Positions 1 to 8,822 of a stretch of DNA of 64,000 nucleotides are shown in pieces. The stretch is taken from NCBI GenBank assembly GCA_024707265.1, contig JANQAB010000001.1, positions 131,501-195,500 on the forward strand, in the 5' to 3' direction. Both the position numbers and the translations under genes were made by a program. The notes beneath the pieces were generated by a model that saw nothing but the letters and a program-made list of their open reading frames with translations, searched no databases and was not told where the DNA came from. Within the stretch, counting starts at the first letter, position 1, and each line of letters opens with the position of its first letter. The DNA is from Sporocytophaga sp. GTDB taxonomy: Bacteria > Bacteroidota > Bacteroidia > Cytophagales > Cytophagaceae.

Positions 1-28
1 CTTCAAAAGAGTTGTCCTTTTTTATTTT
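1..28 (+). terminator. Right half of a terminator hairpin cut by the window edge
   Basis: The loop and right arm (GTTGTCC followed by a T-rich tail) match the complete terminator at 119-152 almost base for base. The left arm lies outside the window. It presumably ends a gene just upstream, plausibly a tRNA, because the next copy follows a tRNA-like sequence. Confidence 0.5.
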
Positions 29-37
29 ATTAAGTTG

Positions 38-113
38 CTAATCTTAGCTCTGCTGGCTCGGAGCATCCCGACCTCAGTCGGGAGGGTCACTGGTTCGAAC
101 CCAGTAGCTCACA
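38..113 (+). pseudogene. Degenerate tRNA (tRNA remnant)
   Basis: The D arm (GCTC 47-50 / GAGC 61-64), a 5-nt variable loop (84-88) and a perfect T arm (ACTGG TTCGAAC CCAGT, 89-105) are intact, followed by a 3' acceptor strand AGCTCAC. Two things are broken. The 5' acceptor strand at 38-44 (CTAATCT) does not pair with the 3' strand, where GTGAGCT would be needed. The anticodon arm is an 18-nt inverted repeat (66-83) that leaves an 8-nt rather than a 7-nt loop, so no anticodon can be assigned with confidence. It is best read as a decayed tandem copy of a tRNA gene, or as a 3' tRNA fragment left by recombination. Confidence 0.6.
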
Positions 114-118
114 CATTT

Positions 119-152
119 AAAGGACAACTTCAAAAGAGGTGTCCTTTTTTAT
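119..152 (+). terminator. Rho-independent terminator after the tRNA remnant
   Basis: Stem AGGACA (121-126) pairs with TGTCCT (140-145), followed by a T6 tract and ATTTT. It is a near-copy of the partial hairpin at 1-28, so tRNA plus terminator looks tandemly duplicated. Confidence 0.8.
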
Positions 153-205
153 TTTGTTGTTCTTATAAAATAAAGAGGTGAAACAAAAGCTACCCGTCCA
201 CAAAT

Positions 206-243
206 AAAAGAGGCTGCCTTTCAAATGGACAGCCTCTTTTTAT
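206..243. terminator. Bidirectional terminator downstream of the GH74 gene
   Basis: The 8-bp stem AGAGGCTG (209-216) / CAGCCTCT (230-237) is flanked by A-rich sequence on the left and T-rich sequence on the right, so it can work on both strands. It lies 45 bp past the stop codon of the minus-strand xyloglucanase. Confidence 0.8.
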
Positions 244-287
244 TATCAAGTAAAAACCGAAATTCCTATATTAAATAAATCAAACAT

Positions 288-2798
288 CTATTGCTTCACT
301 AATTTGAAGACATAATTACCCTCATCCGTTTGAATGTGCACTGTATACATTCCGGATAACAGAGATCCACCTACTTCTATTTCCTGGCTTTTAACATTCG
401 AATATTGAAGAACTAACATACCCGCATTATTGAATATTTTCAGATGGTTGATAAAAGAACCAGTACCCAATGTAATAGTAGCAGAATGAGCAAAAGGATT
501 TGGATAACTAAGGATTTTACTTTGACCTGAAGGAACATTTACATCTGCAATTGAACAATCCTCTTTACCGGTCGTACCGCCCACACAGGTTTCACATTGA
601 TCTATATAAGCTGTTCCATTAGGTACTTCAGCACAATCAATCAGTTCACCTAAAACTATTCCCCTGCCGTTAGTAGCTAAATAAACTCTTCCATACACCC
701 GGGGATCTCCTGTAATTGCTGTACCGGCACTACCAAACTGGTGCAGATCGTCATTAATACGCAGCCATGTCTCGCCAGCATCATCTGACCTAAAGACTCC
801 CTTTACATTACTGACAGTACCAAATATAAAAACAGCCGGATAAGTCTTACCTTCAGCTGCTTTACCAAAACCAACTGCATCAGCAGATTGAACATTTGCA
901 ATTTTAGTGAAAGAGCTACCTCCGTTACTTGTTTTATACAATCCGTTACCAGCAGGAATCCAGACATGTTCTTCCATCCCAGGCACCGCTTTTAGCTTAG
1001 TTCCTGAAAACCCAGTGCTGCTTGCAATGCTGAAACTTTTACCTCCATCAGTACTTTTATAAAACTTATTACTTTGGATAGCATAAAATATATTAGCGTT
1101 TGAACGGTCTGAAACCAATGTTGCAGCCCCACTTAATCCGTTCACCTGAGACCATGAGGAGCCATTATTCTCTGAACGATGTGGTGTCATATTTTTAGGA
1201 GCCCAGATGAATATATTTCCCGTTGTATTCAAGGCTATCATTCCATCCTGAGCACCATTGGGTATAGTGGCAAACTTTGTCCATGATACCCCCGAATTCG
1301 TTGAGTAGCTTCCAAAGTATGTTGGATCATAGTTATGTCCTATAATGGCAAATTTTGTTGGATTTCCTTCTGCAAAATCTACCCATTCACCATTTTTATA
1401 ATCAGGATCTATCATACCTTGAGCTGGTGACTTATAAATATCGTTATGTACAAAACCACAGATATCCCCTACACCACTTAATAAATTAGGTCCCACAGGA
1501 GGACTCGCCAGAGAAAGTATAGCAGTTTGTTCTACTCCTCGGCCTTTTACCACCCATTTTAAATTAGATCCATTATCAAAATCCGTAAGTTGATCAGTGC
1601 CCCAGATTGTGGCACCGGTGGCATATATTGCTTTGCCTGAGTTGAAAGGATCTATTGCAAATGCACTCACCCAATTACCTGTTTTAAGATCAGCATCTGA
1701 TTTTCCCATCCGAAGATAAGGCGAAGCAGAAGCATCCCTGCTTATTTTTGATCCTGTACCAATAGCTTTCCAGGTCGTACCGGCATCAGTGCTTCTGTAA
1801 ATTTCATCGCTTGGCCACCAACGGCAAATCGTTCCCACCATGAGTGTATTAGGCTTTTGTGGATCCAGAGCCAAACCGGCAAAACCTCCCTGAGCACCAT
1901 TAGGAGTAAGTATTCTAGTCCATGAATCATTTGATGGATTAAATTTCCATACCTCACCAGTAGTGATGCCATTAGGACCTGGCCCATCATTATAAGTTAA
2001 ATACATAATTCCATTGGATGCTATTTTTGCCTGATAAGGCATTAAAGCACCTCCTGGCGCATTTGGTACCGCTGCCCATGAACTTCCGCCATCAGTACTT
2101 CTATAAAAATTTGCGCCCTGATTACCAGGTCTGGCAACTCCGACATATATTTTCTTAGAGGAAACACCAGCGCTGCCTGAAGCTTTATCTATTAAGACGA
2201 ATCCTATTCCGACATCTCTGGGTGTAGTGATAGTAGGAAAACCAGTTACCTGTGACCAGGAAGCTCCTCTATCTGTGGTTTTCCATAAGCCATTTCGGCG
2301 TGTACCTAAAAATAGAGTTGCGGGTACATTTGTATCCAATGCCAATCGCTCTCCCATGCCTCTGCCATCTTCATTAGCACCCAATTTAAAACTCAGAGAA
2401 GTTCGCTGCCAGGTTGTTCCTCTATCTGTAGAACTGAAAAATGAAGCATTTCCAGCCCAATTGTTAAAAGCATAAGTACCACAAGCCATATAAACTCTTG
2501 ATGGATCTGTAGGGTCAACTGCCATACTTTCCACACCATACATATTCCAGTCGTCTTTGTTAAATCTATCTGAAATAGGTTGCCAGACTTGTGTAACAGG
2601 ATCTAACCGATATGCTCCACCCATATCTGTCCGGGCATAAGCCAACCCTTGTTGGGATGGATGGTAAATAATTCCTGATACAAAGCCCCCTGCTACAATT
2701 TCAACATTGCTCCAGTGGGTTTTCTGACCAAAACAAACCAGAGATGTAAAAATGCTAAAGGCTAAAATAAAAACATTTTGAGTAGTTTTTTTCCGCAT
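288..2798 (-). CDS. GH74 xyloglucanase / endoglucanase, T9SS-secreted
   Basis: This is a secreted endo-acting glycoside hydrolase of family 74, which cuts xyloglucan or related beta-1,4-glucans outside the cell. The 836-residue product has a signal peptide (about 1-24, ending CFGQ). Two seven-bladed beta-propellers full of BNR/Asp-box turns (STDxGxxW type) fill about 28-720. The family's paired catalytic aspartates are visible as D58 in ARTDMGGAY and D445 in GVGDICGF. A short Cys-containing linker (about 721-748, motif DQCETCVGG) leads to a T9SS type A sorting domain (about 763-836, starting SYPNPF). The gene is monocistronic, with a terminator 45 bp past the stop. The candidate promoter at 3347-3373 would give an unusually long leader of about 540 nt. 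The family call is firm; the exact substrate preference is inferred. Confidence 0.93.
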   Translation of the reverse strand: MRKKTTQNVFILAFSIFTSLVCFGQKTHWSNVEIVAGGFVSGIIYHPSQQGLAYARTDMGGAYRLDPVTQVWQPISDRFNKDDWNMYGVESMAVDPTDPSRVYMACGTYAFNNWAGNASFFSSTDRGTTWQRTSLSFKLGANEDGRGMGERLALDTNVPATLFLGTRRNGLWKTTDRGASWSQVTGFPTITTPRDVGIGFVLIDKASGSAGVSSKKIYVGVARPGNQGANFYRSTDGGSSWAAVPNAPGGALMPYQAKIASNGIMYLTYNDGPGPNGITTGEVWKFNPSNDSWTRILTPNGAQGGFAGLALDPQKPNTLMVGTICRWWPSDEIYRSTDAGTTWKAIGTGSKISRDASASPYLRMGKSDADLKTGNWVSAFAIDPFNSGKAIYATGATIWGTDQLTDFDNGSNLKWVVKGRGVEQTAILSLASPPVGPNLLSGVGDICGFVHNDIYKSPAQGMIDPDYKNGEWVDFAEGNPTKFAIIGHNYDPTYFGSYSTNSGVSWTKFATIPNGAQDGMIALNTTGNIFIWAPKNMTPHRSENNGSSWSQVNGLSGAATLVSDRSNANIFYAIQSNKFYKSTDGGKSFSIASSTGFSGTKLKAVPGMEEHVWIPAGNGLYKTSNGGSSFTKIANVQSADAVGFGKAAEGKTYPAVFIFGTVSNVKGVFRSDDAGETWLRINDDLHQFGSAGTAITGDPRVYGRVYLATNGRGIVLGELIDCAEVPNGTAYIDQCETCVGGTTGKEDCSIADVNVPSGQSKILSYPNPFAHSATITLGTGSFINHLKIFNNAGMLVLQYSNVKSQEIEVGGSLLSGMYTVHIQTDEGNYVFKLVKQ

Positions 2799-3346
2799 AA
2801 ATTAAAACAGTTAAACAAATATTAATTAGACTTATAGTAAGTATTAGCAATAGCTTGTAAATTAGATTTCTGATTAGCACGATATACTTAGTTATCCAGC
2901 AACAAAGCAGAGCTTGAAAAAAGATCGTTATGCTCATAGATGCTTGTCAAAAGCGTCAATGAAGTTCAATCCGACAAATTCACATTCAGCAATAATTATT
3001 TGCAAAAACTTTTAAGTGAAGTGAAAAAGGATTCTTCTAAAATATTATCAGCCAATAAAGACTAAATACTTTATACCTTTTCATAAATATTCATCTCAAT
3101 GAATCATCTATATGCCTACCATATAATGCCCCATTAAAATGCCGGTGCGGGAGGTCACACCTTTATCATTAAAAGAAAGACAGTATTTGTATACGACATC
3201 AATTAGTCAAATTTTCATATCGTATACTGATATACTCAATTATAAAATGTTGTTATAAAATTCGACTGTTCGTCATTTGATTTTAAACCTGAAACATTTC
3301 ATAAGGCACTTTCGATCAACAAACAATTGCGGTAAAAATTGAACAC

Positions 3347-3373
3347 CTACAAAACAGGTCTTCCAATAGTAAA
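3347..3373 (-). promoter_or_regulatory. Candidate CAZyme promoter, site a (GH74)
   Basis: On the minus strand GTTTAC is followed after 17 bp by TGTAG. The 42 bp at 3334-3375 align without gaps to site b (59402-59443), with 32 identities. It points at the GH74 gene from about 540 bp away. Confidence 0.5.
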
Positions 3374-3763
3374 CATAATTCAAAAAATATTATAAAAAAA
3401 TAACAAAACCTTAAATATAATCGACAAGACCTCTACATCATAATAAATAATACTCCCCACATAGTAACCCAATTAAGCGACTGATATCGGATGGTGATAG
3501 GGGAAGAGTATAATAAAAAAGTAAATTGCCAATGCTTAAATTACCCAAATAAATTTTATTCCACACAATCTAAGGGACTAAGAGTCAAAATGAAATACAT
3601 TTTTATATTCAGGAAACTATCAAAAGAAACATTTTCATAATACCACTATCATCCAAAAGATTACACAGGCCCCTTGGCGGGCCTAACATCGGAAAAGACT
3701 TAATTTCAATTAATTGACTATTTAAAGGACTAGAGAAAATTCCAATTTAGAAATCAAAGTCAC

Positions 3764-3785
3764 ATTAAAATCAGATTAGAATTTA
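3764..3785 (+). promoter_or_regulatory. Operator-like 11-bp direct repeats upstream of the antiporter gene
   Basis: Two 11-mers in tandem, ATTAAAATCAG and ATTAGAATTTA. The first 17 bases (ATTAAAATCAGATTAGA) are identical to the site in front of the MscS gene. An 11-bp phase is typical of OmpR/PhoB-family response regulator sites. It ends 56 bp before the ATG, in the -35 region of the promoter. Confidence 0.5.
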
Positions 3786-3818
3786 ATTTTACTACCATAA
3801 AATGGCCCATATTTCGTA

Positions 3819-3826
3819 TATATTTG
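3819..3826 (+). promoter_or_regulatory. Bacteroidota -7 element (TAnnTTTG)
   Basis: TATATTTG matches the Bacteroidota housekeeping -7 consensus exactly and lies 15 bp before the ATG at 3842. No clear TTTG -33 box is present; its place is taken by the direct repeats, which suits activator-dependent transcription. Confidence 0.55.
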
Positions 3827-3841
3827 ATAAAAAATGCAAAA

Positions 3842-5065
3842 ATGTATCTATCAAATAACGAGCTCATTATCGCTTTAAGTCTCTTATTTATACTATCATA
3901 TCTTTTCAATTTTATTTCTGCAAAAATCAGAATCCCTTCTGTTTTATTACTACTTGGGACAGGTATGATACTTAAGGCAATGGCAGCTAAATTCGGAATC
4001 ACATTTGTATTTCCTCAATCCTCGCTTGAGCTTATTGGAACATTCGGACTAATATTGATTGTGCTGGAAGCAAGTCTGGATTTACACCTGACGAAAGATG
4101 AAATGCCTACTGTAAGAAGCGCATTTGCTTCAGGAGTTATCATATTTCTCATATCCACACTTGCAATTGCACTGATCTTAAAATTCTGGCTGGGAACCTC
4201 TTTGAAACAAGCCGTAATTAATGGAATCCCACTTGCTGTTATAAGCAGCGCTATAGCTATACCAAGCGTAGCAACCATGAATAAACAGGTAAAGAGTTTT
4301 ATAATTTATGAATCAACCTTCTCCGATATCATTGGCATTATGATATTTAACTATGCCATTCAGGAAAACATTCTTAATTACAAAACGATCGGCGCCCTTG
4401 GACTCAGCTTTATATCTATTCTGATCATATCATTCCTGGCTTCCGGATTACTTATTTTCCTCATGAGCAAAATAAGGCATCAGAAAAAGTTTTTTCTTAT
4501 TATCGTTATTCTCCTTCTAATATATGCGATAGGTAAGGAAGCGCATCTGCCTTCGTTATTAATGGTTCTTGTTTTCGGGTTAATGACAGGAAACTTTAAA
4601 TATCTTGTTAAAGGGAAATTTGCAAAGCATTTTAACAGCGAGCACCTTTCTCTCCAGCTTACACCATTCAAGGCCTTTACAGAAGAAACTGCATTTCTGA
4701 TCAGGACATTCTTTTTCGTTCTTTTCGGCTACTCTGTTAACTTGCAAGAACTCCTCGAGATGAAAATTCTGTTGCCTGGTCTGGCAATCACAGCATCCTT
4801 GCTTCTTATCAGATACATTTATATCCGCTTTACTGTAAAAGAAGGTTATAGAGTTGCAAAATTATTTCTTGCTCCAAGAGGGCTTATCACTGTAATTCTT
4901 TTTTACAGCATTCCGGCTCAATACATTCTTCCGGATTTTACTATCGGTGTAGTATTTATCGTAATCATATTGACAGGCTTGATGATGACTTTAAGCCTTA
5001 TTCTTGGTGAAAAAGGAATCAACCTAAATACCTTAACACCTCCGACAGAAGAAAAAAGAATCTGA
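3842..5065 (+). CDS. Cation:proton antiporter (Na+/H+ exchanger family)
   Basis: This inner-membrane secondary transporter exchanges Na+ or K+ for protons. The 407-residue protein is almost wholly hydrophobic, with roughly 11-13 membrane segments, and carries monovalent cation:proton antiporter (PF00999-type) signatures: a conserved GLILIVLEASLDL helix near the start and an acidic ESTFSDIIG helix in the middle. It lacks the TrkA/RCK domains seen in KefB-type proteins. I chose the ATG at 3842. A TTG at 3824 extends the frame by six codons but overlaps the -7 promoter box at 3819-3826, so it cannot be the start of that transcript. A terminator follows. The shared upstream repeats link it to the MscS and trehalose genes, which suits salt or osmotic stress. 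Confidence 0.87.
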   Translation: MYLSNNELIIALSLLFILSYLFNFISAKIRIPSVLLLLGTGMILKAMAAKFGITFVFPQSSLELIGTFGLILIVLEASLDLHLTKDEMPTVRSAFASGVIIFLISTLAIALILKFWLGTSLKQAVINGIPLAVISSAIAIPSVATMNKQVKSFIIYESTFSDIIGIMIFNYAIQENILNYKTIGALGLSFISILIISFLASGLLIFLMSKIRHQKKFFLIIVILLLIYAIGKEAHLPSLLMVLVFGLMTGNFKYLVKGKFAKHFNSEHLSLQLTPFKAFTEETAFLIRTFFFVLFGYSVNLQELLEMKILLPGLAITASLLLIRYIYIRFTVKEGYRVAKLFLAPRGLITVILFYSIPAQYILPDFTIGVVFIVIILTGLMMTLSLILGEKGINLNTLTPPTEEKRI

Positions 5066-5135
5066 GAATTTAGAAATGCGGACAAGCGAATAAAAAATTA
5101 AAAATTTCTGTTCAGTACTCTTATACCAAAGTATT

Positions 5136-5166
5136 AAAGGTCGAAGTATCGACCTTTTTTATTTTT
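5136..5166 (+). terminator. Terminator of the antiporter gene
   Basis: AAAGGTCG / CGACCTTT stem with a 6-nt loop followed by a T-rich tract, 70 bp after the stop codon. Confidence 0.85.
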
Positions 5167-5320
5167 TCCATCTTTCATCATCAAACCCCAATGAATCAAT
5201 CATTCTGAAAGAGCGAACTAACGTCTGACCAAGCTTATGCTTAACTTTTATATTCTGTATCACTATACATATGGGCAGTTATCAGAGAAATATTACAACA
5301 CCATTAATTACATCCGTGGA

Positions 5321-6388
5321 TTATATTACATTCTCATAAAGAACCCTGGTTTTAGGTAAACTTCCCGGGTAGTTTGTATTAATATAAGTTATCAGTTTCT
5401 CCCTTACAATACAACGTAAATCCCATGCACTTCCAGCATCAGCAGCGCTAATGAGAACCCTTAATTCAACTCCCCTATCAGAAGCCTCTGTAACCTGGAT
5501 TAAATTTACTTTACCATCCCAATACGCTCTACCATCTGTTTCCAGGACCTTCTTTAATTCAGCCCTAAGGAGATCCAAGGGAACAGAATAATCACAATAA
5601 ATATATACAGTTCCAAGAATATCAGAATTCACTCTTGTCCAATTTTGAAATGGCTTTTCTATGAAATCAGAAATTGGAATTATCAATCTTCTTAAATCCC
5701 AAATTCTTACTACTACATAGGTGAGTGTAATTTCCTCTATGCGCCCCCATTCCTTTTCAACAATTACAACATCATCAATCCTTATCGGCTGAGTAAATGC
5801 AATCTGAAAGCCCGCCAGAAGATTCGCAATGGACTTCTGTGCAGCAAGGCCAATAATAATACCGGCAATACCTGCTGAAGCAAGAATACTTGTACCTAAC
5901 TCTCTCACTCTGGTGATGGTCATTAAAGCTATTGAGGTGGCTACAAGAATTATTAAAATTGTTGATATACTTTGTAAAAAATCAATCTGCGTTCGTGCTT
6001 TTCTTTCAGCGAGATTATTTTTTGTGTTAACATCAAATCTCAGGTAAAGAAGTTCCTTAATAAATTTAGTAAGACAAATCAGAATATTAGCAATGGCAAT
6101 AATCAGGAATATGTAAAAAACTTTATGTAATCTTATCGCAAATACTCCTGTATAACTTGTAAACGAAAGTCCGATATTAAGTGCCAGTACGGAGAAAAAA
6201 ATCTGAACTGCAGACCTTAAATTTTTCACGAATAGTGATGCCGCTACTCTTTGTTTGAAGAGGACCTTTATTCCTTTTAAACTAAGAAAACTAAATATAA
6301 AACCAAATAAAGCACTTAAACCTAAAATAAGAATATTCTCAATTTCGCCTGGTGCTCTCAACAATAGCTCTCTGTACAACTCTTCCAT
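5321..6388 (-). CDS. MscS-family mechanosensitive ion channel
   Basis: An inner-membrane channel that opens under membrane tension and releases solutes after hypo-osmotic shock. The 355-residue protein has five or so hydrophobic segments. The last (about 165-195, ASAGIAGIIIGLAAQKSIAN) has the Gly/Ala-rich pore helix pattern of the family and runs into the beta domain (GFQIAFTQPIRIDDVV). The C-terminal part (about 255-355) forms the cytosolic vestibule (SDRGVELRV, LREKL-like helix). It is larger than E. coli MscS because of the extra N-terminal helices. Direct repeats 51 bp upstream match those of the antiporter gene exactly over 17 bases. The family call is firm; the gating properties are not deducible. 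Confidence 0.9.
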   Translation of the reverse strand: MEELYRELLLRAPGEIENILILGLSALFGFIFSFLSLKGIKVLFKQRVAASLFVKNLRSAVQIFFSVLALNIGLSFTSYTGVFAIRLHKVFYIFLIIAIANILICLTKFIKELLYLRFDVNTKNNLAERKARTQIDFLQSISTILIILVATSIALMTITRVRELGTSILASAGIAGIIIGLAAQKSIANLLAGFQIAFTQPIRIDDVVIVEKEWGRIEEITLTYVVVRIWDLRRLIIPISDFIEKPFQNWTRVNSDILGTVYIYCDYSVPLDLLRAELKKVLETDGRAYWDGKVNLIQVTEASDRGVELRVLISAADAGSAWDLRCIVREKLITYINTNYPGSLPKTRVLYENVI

Positions 6389-6438
6389 ATGTATTAGTTA
6401 GATAGACTCTAAAATATTCCATAAACAATATCTGTAGC

Positions 6439-6460
6439 ATTAAAATCAGATTAGATCTTA
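6439..6460 (+). promoter_or_regulatory. Operator-like 11-bp direct repeats upstream of MscS
   Basis: ATTAAAATCAG followed by ATTAGATCTTA, 51 bp upstream of the MscS start. The motif points away from the gene. It shares 17 consecutive bases with the antiporter site. Confidence 0.5.
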
Positions 6461-6510
6461 AGCTTGAAAAAAGATAAGTAGGATTAGCAATTAAGACCGA
6501 ACTCAAAAGA

Positions 6511-6642
6511 CCTCACCCTAAATCCCTCTCCTGAAGGAGAGGGACTTTAATGCGCATGTTATTAGTTATTACATCACTATTATTTCATCATTATTATCAT
6601 CCTCTGTCTCCTGCTCCTTCAAGAGGAGTGGAGGGATGAGGG
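6511..6642. repeat. Imperfect inverted repeat element (REP/MITE-like)
   Basis: The left end reads CCTCACCCTAAATCCCTCTC and continues as CTGAAGGAG. The right end, read on the opposite strand, begins CCTCATCCCTCCACTCCTC and continues as TTGAAGGAG. The roughly 29-bp arms thus match imperfectly around an AT-rich centre of about 70 bp. The GAGAGGG-rich ends resemble non-coding intergenic repeats of many bacterial genomes. No transposase gene is present, so any mobility would be non-autonomous. Confidence 0.6.
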
Positions 6643-6805
6643 TTTACAGGCTTTGACACGGAAACTAAATAATTAATTCTAAAATAAATTATCATTCATA
6701 ACCATCAAGAAATAAGAAATATGATAAAGAACTTATGTAATGAATCAAATGTTCATTTTACCTTATAATCATTCTTTATAACGAAGAGTCAGGACAAGAG
6801 ACGAA

Positions 6806-6824
6806 CTTCTAATTTCATTCTAAT
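6806..6824 (-). promoter_or_regulatory. Operator-like 11-bp direct repeats upstream of the trehalose gene
   Basis: On the plus strand CTTCTAAT and ATTCTAAT start exactly 11 bp apart; the opposite strand therefore reads ATTAGAATGAA-ATTAGAAG, the same motif as at 11085. It ends 48 bp before the ATG of the trehalose-6-phosphate synthase gene. Confidence 0.5.
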
Positions 6825-6872
6825 CTTTTCAAAAAACTTATATCGTAATATTATAGTTTCTTCCTCAACATT

Positions 6873-8822
6873 ATGGAAAAGACAATAATAGTATCTAATC
6901 GTCTACCTGTTTCAATAAGCAAGAAAGACAATCAAACGATTTTCACTTCAAGTCCCGGAGGCCTTGCAACTGGCATGGCATCGGTGAGCAAGTCAATGGA
7001 TTCTATTTGGATTGGCTGGGCGGGATTTCATCCAGAAGATTTTTCCGAAAAACAAGAAGAATTAATATCAAAACTAACTGAACAAAACCTCTATCCCATC
7101 TTTCTTGAAAAAGACGATGTAGAGCAGTTTTATGAAGGTTTCAGCAATACCACACTGTGGCCATTATTTCACTATTTCCCCAAATATACTTCTTGCTATG
7201 AAGAGCAATGGGAAGTGTATAAGAAAGTCAATCAGATTTTCTGTGATGAAATACTGAAGCACGCCAAAGAAGATGACTTCATATGGATTCATGATTATCA
7301 TTTACTACTTCTTCCCGGACTGTTAAGAGAAAAACTACCTAAAGCAAAAATTGCATTCTTTCAACACATCCCTTTCCCATCATACGAAATCTTCAGAATA
7401 CTTCCCTGGAGAGAAGAAATATTAAAAGGTATTATAGGAGCAGACTTGATAGGCTTTCACACAAATGACGATGTAAAGCACTTCCTGACTTCAGTTCAAA
7501 GGCTTCTGGGCCTGGAAAACAAAATGGGGGTAATAAGAAGCGAAGATCGGGTGTTTAAAGTTGATGCTTTTCCACTGGGCATCGATTATGACAAATTTCA
7601 GGAACTAGCATTAACTAAAACCACAGAAAGGCAGGTCGGGCTATATAGAAAACAGTTCCAGAATGTGAAGATTATCTTATCGATTGACAGACTGGATTAT
7701 TCTAAGGGTATACCCGAAAGACTTATAGCTTTTGATTACTTTCTTGAAAAGAATCCTGAATTCAGAGAAAAAGTATCTCTTCTGATGATTGTTGTTCCAT
7801 CAAGAGAAAAAGTTCAGTTATATAAAAATTTAAAAACAGAAATTGATGAGCTCGTAGGCAATATAACTTCGAAATACAGGACAGTTAACTGGAACCCAGT
7901 GTTATACTTTTACAGAGCATATCCTTTACAATCACTTTCTGCATTTTACAGTCTTTGTGACGTTGCCTTTATAACTCCATTGAGAGATGGAATGAATCTC
8001 GTCTGCAAAGAATATGTCGCAAGCCGTTATGATGGAACCGGATCTCTTATTTTAAGTGAAATGGCAGGAGCAGCTAAAGAATTATCTGACGCAATCATAA
8101 TAAATCCATATAATATACAGGAATCTGCTGAGGCTATTAAAACCGCCCTTTGCCTTCCCCTTGATGAACAAAAGAGAAGAATTTCCGACATGCAGCTCTT
8201 GCTGAAAAAATATGATGTCATTAACTGGACTTCTGTTTTTCTTAATTCCCTTGAAGAGATCAAACAAAAGCAGGTAGAAATGGCAATGAAGAAAGTTTCG
8301 AAACAAATCAAAGATAAAATTGTCACAGACTTTACTTCAGCCCAAAAACGTATTCTGTTTCTTGATTATGATGGGACATTAGTTTCTTTTCAAAACAGAC
8401 CTGAACAGGCAAGTCCTGATGAAGAGCTTAAGGATATTATCAGGCAACTTTGTGATACCCCAAATCTCACAGTCGTTATAATCTCCGGAAGAGATAAAAC
8501 AACCCTGGAAAAATGGTTTGGAAGTTTCAAACTTGATATAGTTGCAGAGCATGGATTCTGGATTAAGAAAGGGAAAAAATGGAAACCAACGATTCAATTA
8601 CAAAACGAGTGGAAGCCGCAACTATTTGAAATCCTTAACCGATTTGTAGGAAAAACACCAGGATCTTTTATTGAAGAAAAAGATTACTCTCTTGTATGGC
8701 ATTATAGAAAAGCAGATACTGATCTTTCTAATACACGAAAAAAGAACTACTTGATTACCTTCAATACCTTACTACAAATATGGGATTATCAGTACTTGAA
8801 GGAAATAAAGTTGTGGAGATAA
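6873..8822 (+). CDS. Trehalose-6-phosphate synthase with truncated phosphatase domain (first part of a frameshifted fusion)
   Basis: This cytosolic enzyme makes trehalose-6-phosphate from a nucleotide-glucose and glucose-6-phosphate. Residues 1-480 are a complete GT20 domain: VSNRLPV at the start, the SPGGLATG loop (27-34), HDYHLLLLP (140-148), the substrate loop LDYSKG, and RDGMNLVCKE. Residues 490-635 begin a HAD-type trehalose-6-P phosphatase domain with motif I DYDGT (498-502, nucleophile D498) and motif II around IISGRD. The frame is lost near 8777: reading one base back restores the family sequence LLQ-N-MGLSVLEGN in the next frame. The last 14 residues here are therefore out-of-frame. 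Synthase activity should survive; phosphatase activity probably does not unless the shift is a sequencing error. Confidence 0.88.
   Translation: MEKTIIVSNRLPVSISKKDNQTIFTSSPGGLATGMASVSKSMDSIWIGWAGFHPEDFSEKQEELISKLTEQNLYPIFLEKDDVEQFYEGFSNTTLWPLFHYFPKYTSCYEEQWEVYKKVNQIFCDEILKHAKEDDFIWIHDYHLLLLPGLLREKLPKAKIAFFQHIPFPSYEIFRILPWREEILKGIIGADLIGFHTNDDVKHFLTSVQRLLGLENKMGVIRSEDRVFKVDAFPLGIDYDKFQELALTKTTERQVGLYRKQFQNVKIILSIDRLDYSKGIPERLIAFDYFLEKNPEFREKVSLLMIVVPSREKVQLYKNLKTEIDELVGNITSKYRTVNWNPVLYFYRAYPLQSLSAFYSLCDVAFITPLRDGMNLVCKEYVASRYDGTGSLILSEMAGAAKELSDAIIINPYNIQESAEAIKTALCLPLDEQKRRISDMQLLLKKYDVINWTSVFLNSLEEIKQKQVEMAMKKVSKQIKDKIVTDFTSAQKRILFLDYDGTLVSFQNRPEQASPDEELKDIIRQLCDTPNLTVVIISGRDKTTLEKWFGSFKLDIVAEHGFWIKKGKKWKPTIQLQNEWKPQLFEILNRFVGKTPGSFIEEKDYSLVWHYRKADTDLSNTRKKNYLITFNTLLQIWDYQYLKEIKLWR

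Larger units (their letters stand above)
2799..3841. other. Intergenic region with candidate promoter, hairpin and operator
   Basis: About 1 kb of AT-rich DNA without a convincing gene. It contains the CAZyme promoter motif (3347-3373, minus strand), a perfect 6-bp hairpin AGGCCC/GGGCCT (3667-3684) with no U tract, the 11-bp direct repeats (3764-3785) and a TAnnTTTG box (3819-3826) that belong to the antiporter gene. Confidence 0.7.
6389..6872. other. Divergent intergenic region between MscS and trehalose genes
   Basis: Contains two copies of the 11-bp direct-repeat operator, one next to each gene (6439-6460 and 6806-6824), and between them an imperfect inverted repeat element (6511-6642). 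No coding region is supported. Confidence 0.6.

Noticed and set aside
3824..3841. TTG start six codons upstream of the antiporter ATG
   Set aside because: It overlaps the TATATTTG -7 promoter box, so it would be upstream of the transcript start.
8772..8782. Programmed -1 frameshift in the trehalose gene
   Set aside because: CTACAAATATG contains no X-XXY-YYZ slippery heptamer and no strong downstream structure was evident; an ordinary one-base loss explains it better.
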